This document shows, piece after piece, positions 56,678 to 64,000 of a stretch of 64,000 bases of DNA. Source of the DNA: Pseudofabraea citricarpa (taxonomy: Eukaryota; Ascomycota; Leotiomycetes; Helotiales; Dermateaceae); NCBI GenBank assembly GCA_029641185.1, contig JAPWGK010000025.1, positions 310,001 to 374,000 on the forward strand, given 5' to 3'. The position numbers and the translations under genes were made by a program. Position 1 is the first letter of the stretch. Each line of letters begins with the position of its first letter. The notes beneath the pieces were generated by a model that saw nothing but the letters and a program-made list of their open reading frames with translations, had not been told where the DNA came from and searched no databases.

Positions 56678-58252
56678 AATAAGAGAACAATTGTAAAAGC
56701 TGCAATGTAGACCTGCTTCGCTTGCAGATATGACACTTTATGGTTGTCAGGCTATCACGTGGGACTCTAACGTCGCATTTCCTAATTGGGTAAGACGACA
56801 TGGACTTGTGACAGAAATGGTTTGAGATGACGTTTCAGATCAAATCCATAAACTCAATTTCCAAGATCGTGATGCGGGGTGCAACAAGATTCTGCAGACC
56901 TATCTATCTGTGAAAGTCTATCAACAACCTTTAACACCTCGCTTAAATCAGTAGTCCCCCCCTTTAAGAAGGTTAAGCGACCTAAAAGTTCCCAGTTCAC
57001 TTTGGAGCATGCCTAGGTATATTCAATTTGATAGCATATGCAAATCTCCAACACACCTGGATCTGGTATAAAATCTGAGTCATCTTTCATACCTGGAGCA
57101 GGTCAATCATTATTACAATAATACTTGTGAATTCCGATTAAAGTTTCTGACGTAGCCTAATAACTATGTCTATAGCACGAACATCCTCTTACATTGAAGG
57201 AGGTTTATCCTACATAATATATTGTATCCTTGATGATTCTGTCCTCCAAAGACAAGTTTTTGTTCAAGTAGAAGACATTTGATAGGGGTTTCGCTTGCAG
57301 AAGTTGATAATAGAGGAACAGTTTGGATTTACAAAGTCTCAAACATAATGTAAGAATATAAACACATTCAGAAGAGGTTATTAAGCGAGTCTAGTCTTAC
57401 AAGTCAATAAATTTAATAACCGATATTTAATAACAAATTTATGGTTTAAAGTAAATACCTATGTACCTAGGTATTCATATGCACGCCACTATATGGAATA
57501 TCAGCACTGTAGCCTTTCAAATCAGCAAAAGCAGGTTAGGTTGCCATACTGAAGTTTCCAGCCGGTAACGTTCCCATGCACGATAGGGCCAGGACAGCTC
57601 GCTTCCGCTTAAACGCTGGTAAAATGCAAGTCTAGGGAACCCACAGAGGGTAATAATCTTCAAATCAAATGTCACGATCCACTCCAATTGACTTTGTGTC
57701 GTCAGCATCAACTACCGTTCCTCTGATGATTATTATAGACTAACCATATCAAGCACTTTTTATGCTCAAGCTCCGCTTTACTTACTATAAGCTTGAATCA
57801 GTAAGCTCTAAGTAAGCATTTATGCATTCAAGCAGACCTCCGGTACAGGAGTTATTCTCCCCTCTTCACTCACCCACTCAATCAATTACACAACGTGTTT
57901 GATCCACAGCGTGGATCGATTCCACATTTCCTCGCCAATAATTTCCGGTACCTCCGCATCGGTAGTTGGCAACCCCACTTTTTATATGTGGACGGGGGAG
58001 AGGACAATCTGGTGCGTTTTTATCTGCTATGATAATTCCGTTATCAGATCTTGCAAGTATTATGAGATGTCGAGAGCCATGGAAGAGCCGCCGCAGGAAA
58101 GCAAAATTTTCCTTGGTGATCCGCTATTGCGGGCAACTTCGGCTGAGATTGCAAGAACAGCCTTGTGAAGACTTGTATATGATGGGGTGATTCTTCCTGG
58201 TTTTTCTTCTCTGTCTCTACCCTTCTTAGAGCATCCATTCCTGGAAGTATCA
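56678..58252. other. 1.6 kb divergent intergenic region, no intact gene
   Basis: Upstream of both the 2EXR gene and the secreted BBE oxidase. It contains TCACGTG at 56755-56761 and TACCTAGGTA at 57464-57473. Open frames at 57517-57711 and 57899-58190 have no recognisable features. AT-rich from 57000 to 57500. Confidence 0.45.
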
Positions 58253-60191
58253 ATGGCTCAATCCATCATGAGGTCCTTACTGTCTGTTGCATTTTATGCG
58301 GCAGCAGTCAGCGCGACTGCCGGCTTTGAGGGACTCAGGTACGACTACGACGTTCCCAGCACCCCATCCGTCACTTTTGCTGCCAACTTCACCACTACTG
58401 GCGAAGCCCTCACAGCGCTCTCGTCGGCTCTCAGTGCCAATGCCAGTATGGCCTTGCCATTGAGTCTCCAATACGGCTCTACCATCTCACGTGTCTGGCC
58501 CAAGCAATTGGAGACATGGCCAGAAGCCATTGTCTACCCAAGCACGGCGGAAGATGTCAGTATCATTATGCAGTTCTATTCTCAGAACCACCATCTCTGG
58601 GAAGATGCCTTTGCCGTCATGTGTGGAGGTCACTTCTCGAGTGGTGGTGCTCAGTCCAAATCCTTGATTGTGGATTTGCAGTACATGAATGCTGTCATTG
58701 TCAATGAGCCCGTGGCTGATGAGGAGCCAGCTATCTTGAAGATCGGAGGCGGTACCAAGAGTGGTCACGTTTATGATGAGCTTGATGGCACCGGATGGGC
58801 TTTTCTTGGCGCGAGGTCAACTACCATTGGTATGTAAATTCTTTTATTCTGTTCTGTTTTCAATCTCAAAGAATTTCAGCTGCGAGAAAGCGTATGACGT
58901 AAGACAAGAGAGAGAATCAGAATAAGCTGACATAAAAAAGGCACTGGTGGTTTCACTTTAGGTGGAGGAATTGCCTACCAAACAGGCCGGTATGGTATTG
59001 GAGCGGACAGTCTGGTTGGCGTGGAGATGGTTCTCGTCAACGGCACCATTGTCTATGCAAACCCATACAACGAGCATAAAGATATCTTCTGGGCCTGCAC
59101 GGGCGGTGGATGGGCAGCCAGCATGGGTGTTGTTACTAACTTCTACTCTCGCGCCTATCCAGACCCAGGCGAAGTTCAAGTTGGCGCATTTGTCTTTTCT
59201 GAATCCAAGAAAGACCTTCTCTTCCCTCTCGTCAACTACTTCTTCGAGAACAACACTGACCCTGACGCCATGCCCGCCTTCGTTTATTACTTCAAGGACC
59301 CGGATTACCCTAATGCTGTTGCACCGATATTCGAACGCGAATTTGTGCTGCAGATTAATGCCATGTATTTTGGGTCTATGGAGGGGTTCAATGCTTCTTT
59401 TGGTGCCTTCTATAAAGATGCCAATTCGGTTAGTGTGTCGACATATAGCTTGAAGAACTTGAAGGAAGTCTTGTCTTCAAACTGTGAGTTTCCTTTGCAT
59501 GTGATTACGGGGTTTCAAAACTGATTTAGCATAGATCCATACGGTCAGAGCACTATTTTCAGAGGAAAGAGTCACACTGGTGTCTCCAATGATCTTTGGG
59601 AGAACACTCTCTCAATCTACAAAGAGACAATTCAAGGTCTTCTAGCACGAGGCGAGGATCCGGCAAACTCTCTCTGGGTCTCCGAATGTAAGCACAGCTC
59701 TTGCTTTTTTATGAGGTTCCTGCTAATTTGAATAAATAGACATGTTCCCCAACTGGAACGGTAGTGGAGCGACCAGTGATAATTCTACGGCATGGCCACA
59801 TTCAACAAGCGCTCATATCACATTGACTTCTCTGATGTGGTCCAACCAAAGCAATGCTGCGTATGTCGATGAACGTGATGAAGTTATGATGGATTACCTA
59901 CGCGAGTATCAAGAATCTCTAGATTCTCCTCCAATCTATGATTACCCCAATTATCTGTAAGTTCAGTCCAATGCCCATTGATCTGTCCCAGGTAATGATT
60001 AGAATTAACCTTTTGCAAATTACAGAGCTCCATATAGCAAGCCTGCTGAGGTCTGGGGCGAAGAAAATTTCAATCGCTTGATTGACATTAAGGAGAAATA
60101 TGATCCACTGTGTTTGATGTCGAGAGGTGTGGTTATTCCAACTACTGCTTGTTCGAGCAAGGGACTTGTGAACTATTCTTTGGACGATTGA
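58253..60191 (+). CDS. Secreted FAD-linked oxidase, berberine-bridge (BBE) type
   Basis: Five exons (58253-58829, 58941-59483, 59535-59687, 59740-59956, 60026-60191) join in frame to 551 residues. The signal peptide is MRSLLSVAFYAAAVSATA (from Met6) or the slightly longer MAQSI form. The FAD_binding_4 domain has VMCGGHFSSGG (122-132), with His127 at the flavin-linking place, and LGARSTTIGTGGFTLGGGIAY; the Cys that makes the second flavin bond in BBE enzymes is absent here, so a single covalent link is expected. The BBE domain ends NFNRLIDIKEKYDPLCLMSRG. There are many N-glycosylation sites. The second intron acceptor (CATAG at 59534) was chosen because the earlier AG gives an immediate stop. 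Likely extracellular oxidation of carbohydrate or phenolic substrates. Confidence 0.85.
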
Positions 60192-60515
60192 AGTATGTTT
60201 CAACTCTTGATTGAAGTCTTTGAGTAGAGTATCCGATGATGAAGCGATATTTAATAATTATAAAATGCAATAACTATAATTTATTACTAAACCGTCCTAA
60301 CACATAAAGGCGAAGCGAGTGATAATAATAAAAAATGACTTCCAAATGATCAACTCACGTAGATTGGTTTGAACTTCATATGTATAATGATACTTTAAGA
60401 CCTCTTTACCATCAACAAGTGCTTGGATATGTCTTTGGAGTATGGCCTTCTATCTTCTCGAACTTAATCCATCGATATAAAGTTCAAGCACCCTTCGAAG
60501 GCTCTTGATGCAGTT
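60192..60515. other. Convergent intergenic region, no gene seen
   Basis: 324 bp AT-rich DNA between two 3' ends. Confidence 0.5.
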
Positions 60516-61412
60516 TTATAGCTCTCCATCAGCTCTTAGTAGTTCCAAATCCACCAACCACGGCGGATTATCCGGCTCCAACTCGCCATCCCACGTCGAC
60601 GGATTGACCATAATAGCAGCATTAACCATCAGTGTCTGTTTTCCCTTCTCAATACTCGTCACGTTCGGTTCAGGATACATAGACGAAACCTCCTCTTCGC
60701 TCTGAATTCCATTTTCGTCATTCCAGGTAATCAATCTCGAGCCATGGCCTTCATGGATATGTCCGAAACAGTGCATCAAGGGTTTCGAGCGAGCAACAGC
60801 TCTTAAAAGACTCGGGCATCCCACATTCCCTCCCGGACATGCATCAAGCATGTTCTTCGGCGGGCCATGGGTCATGACGATATCGATGCCAGAATCAGGG
60901 ATGGGGGTTTGGGCAATCGAGGTGAACCCGTCAGCAGTTTGGGCCGGGGTATTGAACCGATCTTCCCAGTGTTCGTACGCGAAAGCAAAACCGCAAAACT
61001 CTGGCGTATATGGCGATGTATAGATAGTAAATCTCGCTCCGTTCGACAGAGCGAACGTGTTTGTTCCTTCGATTAGATACGTAACCCCAGCTGCGGCTGC
61101 GTACGGCCCTGTCATGATATGTTCGCCTTCGGCCGTATCAGCTACGGTACCGCCGCACTTGATCCAATGCTCTTCGTCGAGAGATCTATCGTGGTTCCCC
61201 GCAATGACGATCTTTAACTCGGCGTCTATGTCTGCCATCATGTCAATGGCTTTCTTGTAATTCTCGCTCCCACCATGGTTGGTTAGATCGCCGCAGTGCA
61301 GTGCTACATCTGCTTTTGGTACGGGACGCTTTAACGGCCATGGCTTTTTATCGTCGAATTGGAAGTTATGCGTATCTGACAGGATGATAAAGCGGGTGGT
61401 GACTGTTGACAT
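60516..61412 (-). CDS. Calcineurin-like metallophosphoesterase
   Basis: 298 residues from MSTVTTRFIILSDTH (an upstream in-frame ATG at 61475 would add 21 residues without structure). All metal-binding motifs are present in order: D-x-H (SDTHN), GD (HCGDLTNHGG), GNHD (IAGNHDRS), H (MTHGPP) and GHxH (FGHIHEGHG). This matches small cytosolic metallophosphoesterases of the 239AB/MPPED type, which hydrolyse phosphodiesters or phosphomonoesters with two metal ions. No signal peptide. Substrate unknown. Common as multiple copies in ascomycetes. Confidence 0.88.
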   Translation of the reverse strand: MSTVTTRFIILSDTHNFQFDDKKPWPLKRPVPKADVALHCGDLTNHGGSENYKKAIDMMADIDAELKIVIAGNHDRSLDEEHWIKCGGTVADTAEGEHIMTGPYAAAAGVTYLIEGTNTFALSNGARFTIYTSPYTPEFCGFAFAYEHWEDRFNTPAQTADGFTSIAQTPIPDSGIDIVMTHGPPKNMLDACPGGNVGCPSLLRAVARSKPLMHCFGHIHEGHGSRLITWNDENGIQSEEEVSSMYPEPNVTSIEKGKQTLMVNAAIMVNPSTWDGELEPDNPPWLVDLELLRADGEL

Positions 61413-62153
61413 TTTGAATGGTTTTTCGTGTGAGCTTAGATGCTTTCTTGTGATCGGTATGCTGTGGTGATTCAAGCAGATTGTTTCTTTGAATCTTCAA
61501 ATTGAATGTTTGTTTGTTTGCGAGTCTTTGGACTTGATGGCTATTTAGTATGGCGTTCCGGTTTCTTTCGTCTTCAAGTCTTCGACTTTTGTAAGTCACG
61601 ATGACGCAACTTCAATAACTATAGGTTGAAAGAATTAATGGCATGAGACTTCCAATGTGTCGAGATCTTGACTCAAGGTTTCATGTCATAATATAGAGGA
61701 TTTGGTTGTTCAGAAGAGCTGCCTAGAAATGATCCGAGATGGTGGAATGCGATTTCCACTCTATCACGTGTATATGCACATGACCCTGACATGGTCTTGA
61801 CCAATTGCCGGGATACTGAATCTCTGGGTTATAATGCGTAGTCTACAGCAGCCTGAGGTTTAATTGATGATTGAGAGACACCATGAAGCCCATAGCGCGT
61901 AAGTGGAGCTATGGTCCAATGGCTATCACGTGAAAGTGCAGCTCTAACACCCAACAACCAACACTTCTAACCCAGGAAGCTTCGGCGCTTAAGGGTCCCT
62001 CCTCTCCATCATGTTCCAAATATAAAAGCTGTAGCTGTTGTTCCCTTTGTCAGTTTTCTCTTCATTATTATTAAAAAAGGTTTTTACATAGACGATCAAG
62101 TTCAAAAGCAACAACTCTCATCACCGAAGCAGACTCGACTCCCCTCTTAAGCG
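61413..62153. promoter_or_regulatory. Divergent promoter region with two TCACGTG motifs
   Basis: Upstream of the metallophosphoesterase and the F-box-like gene. TCACGTG is at 61764-61770 and the full palindrome TCACGTGA at 61926-61933, both preceded by CTA. No gene inside. Confidence 0.45.
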
Positions 62154-62822
62154 ATGGCAACTCCCAAACCCACCTTGATGACCTTGCCAATCAAGGTTCG
62201 AAAAAACATATACTCCTTCATCGTCCCCAATAAAAGCATACCATATGATTTCACACGTATCGAAGAAGGTCTACACCAAAAGTATGACACGGCCATATTG
62301 CGTGTCAACCGACAAGCTCACAACGAAGCCATCGCCGAATGGTACGGGGCAGTAACATACCAAATCCTGCTCAACGCATACGGAGCCAAGTTTCTCAATC
62401 AGACATACGATATGGGACTCAAGGAACTACCTCGAAAGACATTATCTAATATCCAGTCACTGGAGGTTGTTTTACACCTTAGCGATAATGTGGTCTGGAG
62501 AGCCGAGCCGGGAGATAGTCCTCTGTATCCATTGGTTAACATCTTGCTCGGTATGGAATACCAACTGCGGCACCTCAAACTCCGACTAGACCCGTCGTTC
62601 TCGAGACGCTCGAAGAAGAATGAGGACAGACTTGTGAAGTGTATGGAGTGGAATCTGGGGTCTTTGCGTCAGTTATCACGCCTGAGCTCGCTGGAGACGG
62701 AAATAGAGTTTGCGAATTGGGCATCTCTGCCAGAGTATGAGGACGGGTTCAGGCAGATTGTGAGCTCCTATGTGCAAGAATTGGAGGACGATATCAACAG
62801 CAAATTTGACAGTAAATTGTAG
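62154..62822 (+). CDS. F-box-like / uncharacterised fungal protein
   Basis: 222 residues, single exon. The start LMTLPIKVRKNIYSFIVP has the spacing of an F-box or related LP-x-x-(I/V)R-x-x-IY helix, and YDTAILRVNRQAHNEAIAEWY is the follow-on block seen in many short ascomycete proteins of this kind. The rest has leucine-rich helical periodicity (LSNIQSLEVVLHLSD, LRHLKLRLDPS, LRQLSRLSSLE). No signal peptide or membrane segment. A protein-interaction role is likely; no function is established. Confidence 0.65.
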   Translation: MATPKPTLMTLPIKVRKNIYSFIVPNKSIPYDFTRIEEGLHQKYDTAILRVNRQAHNEAIAEWYGAVTYQILLNAYGAKFLNQTYDMGLKELPRKTLSNIQSLEVVLHLSDNVVWRAEPGDSPLYPLVNILLGMEYQLRHLKLRLDPSFSRRSKKNEDRLVKCMEWNLGSLRQLSRLSSLETEIEFANWASLPEYEDGFRQIVSSYVQELEDDINSKFDSKL

Positions 62823-63070
62823 AGATAGATTGAACCTGATTCGGCGAAACCCGTTCATCCATGGTTCTGAGCGTGTAAATAAATGAAAGCAAACAGACCA
62901 AATTCACAAGCTCTACAAGCTTTCCCTCTCTCGCCTCTCACCCCACTTCGCGCTAGCCTATCACAGCAGTTTAGCCGAAGCCTTCCAACCACAAGGCTGA
63001 AGGTCTCCATCTTCAGCATCACCTCAACCTCTCCACACCACAAACACTCACCACGGGGCAATCTGCAACC
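62823..63070. promoter_or_regulatory. Short region upstream of CSN5
   Basis: Less than 250 bp separates the F-box-like gene from CSN5, both on the plus strand. It is CT-rich, as in housekeeping fungal promoters. Confidence 0.35.
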
Positions 63071-64000
63071 ATGGAGACGGCATTCAAGACATGGGGTATG
63101 CTTCCAGCACCATTCTGATTTCTACACCGAGGACTAACATGAGTCTTCAGAGCTGGACAACAACATCAAGCTCGTGGACGAACAACGCGATGCACTGTAC
63201 AGCTACTCCCCCGCCGAGCAAAAGGCCATCAATGAAGCCCACCCATGGCGAACAGACCCGCACCACTTCAAGAACGTACGGATCTCAGCCGTGGCGCTGC
63301 TCAAGATGGTCATGCACGCACGGTCAGGCGGGTCGATAGAAGTGATGGGCCTCATGCAGGGCAAGATCTCCGGGGACACGATAATCGTCACCGACGCATT
63401 CCGGCTTCCCGTCGAAGGCACCGAGACGAGAGTGAACGCGCAGGATGAGGCGAACGAGTACATGGTGGGCTACCTGCAAGCATGTCGCGACCAGGGCAAG
63501 CTCGAGAACGCAGTGGGTTGGTATCACAGCCATCCCGGCTACGGATGCTGGTTGAGCGGTATCGACGTGAGCACGCAGCACACGCAGCAGCAGTTCTCAG
63601 ATCCCTTCCTGGCTGTTGTCATTGATCCCGACCGCACCATCTCAGCAGGCAAGGTCGAGATCGGGGCATTCCGCACTTTTCCTGAGGATTACAAGCCCGC
63701 TGATTCAGGCGATGGCGGTGATGGATACCAGACGATCCCGCTGGCGAAGATTGAGGATTTCGGCGCTCACAGCAGCCGGTACTACTCGCTAGAGGTGACG
63801 CATTTCAAGAGCTCGCTGGACACGCACCTCCTCGAGCTGTTGTGGAATAAGTACTGGGTGCAGACGCTCAGCCAGAGCCCGCTGTTTACGAACCGCGAGT
63901 ATAGCAGTAAGCAGATGCTGGATCTGAGCAGCAAGATCACGCAGGCCGGGCAGGCCATCAGCCGTGGTGCGAGAGCGCCGTCGAACATGCTGGCGACGAA
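63071..64000 (+). CDS. CSN5: COP9 signalosome subunit 5 (JAMM deneddylase), 3' end outside the window
   Basis: Catalytic subunit of the COP9 signalosome, which removes Nedd8 from cullins and so controls cullin-RING ubiquitin ligases. Exon 1 is only 25 bp (63071-63095, METAFKTW). The intron (63096-63150) splits a Glu codon, and exon 2 runs past the end of the window. 291 residues are visible. The JAMM metalloprotease site is intact: Glu72 (IEVMGLMQG), His134 and His136 in [19 protein letters not shown], and Asp147. These positions equal the human sites shifted by 4. [14 protein letters not shown] and [19 protein letters not shown] follow as in all CSN5 proteins. The start is fixed by the short exon, as no other ATG gives the conserved ELDNNI lead-in. 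Housekeeping gene and right border of the accessory block. Confidence 0.95.

Noticed and set aside
1..64000. tRNA genes, CRISPR arrays or intact transposons
   Set aside because: No B-box-like GGTTCRANNCC with a matching acceptor stem, no regular short spacer repeats, and no transposase or reverse transcriptase motif was found.

Overview
The window is genomic DNA of a filamentous ascomycete (Pezizomycotina). The evidence is short GT-AG introns of about 40-90 bp in most genes, fungal-only families (HET domain, Zn2Cys6 and fungal-specific transcription factors, 2EXR), fungal P450, BBE-type oxidase and O-methyltransferase genes, and a Kex2-type repeat precursor. A class such as Leotiomycetes is plausible but not proven from the sequence. 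Many genes had to be reassembled across introns. Every exon joint given below keeps the reading frame and restores a recognisable family motif, unless stated otherwise.

The two ends are housekeeping genes. The left edge (minus strand) is the N-terminus of the largest subunit of RNA polymerase III. The right edge (plus strand) is COP9 signalosome subunit 5 with an intact JAMM site. Between them lie about 60 kb of mostly accessory genes. From the left these are: a dynamin-like GTPase with an altered P-loop (1.5-3.7 kb); a secreted precursor with 11 near-identical repeats, each preceded by Lys-Arg (4.5-5.5 kb), with a 2.1 kb upstream region; a transcription factor with two C2H2 fingers plus a Zn2Cys6 cluster (7.6-10.8 kb); and two uncharacterised genes.

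The 15-28 kb stretch looks like a small catabolic or specialised-metabolism neighbourhood: a cupin, a CocE/NonD-type serine hydrolase, a stand-alone histidinol-dehydrogenase-family enzyme, a fused FAD monooxygenase/acetoacetate-decarboxylase-like protein, an SDR and a berberine-bridge-type oxidase. A HET-domain gene follows at 29.5-31.6 kb.

The 32-52.5 kb stretch resembles a specialised-metabolite cluster without a backbone enzyme: SDR, a second-type NADPH-cytochrome P450 reductase, cupin, Gfo/Idh/MocA dehydrogenase, Zn2Cys6 regulator, FAD monooxygenase, O-methyltransferase, cytochrome P450, MFS exporter and a transcription-factor-like protein with no DNA-binding domain. No PKS, NRPS, terpene cyclase or prenyltransferase is present in the window. 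After it come a secreted TAP-type alpha/beta hydrolase, a 2EXR protein, a secreted BBE-type oxidase, a metallophosphoesterase and an F-box-like protein. I found no tRNA, rRNA, CRISPR array or intact transposon.
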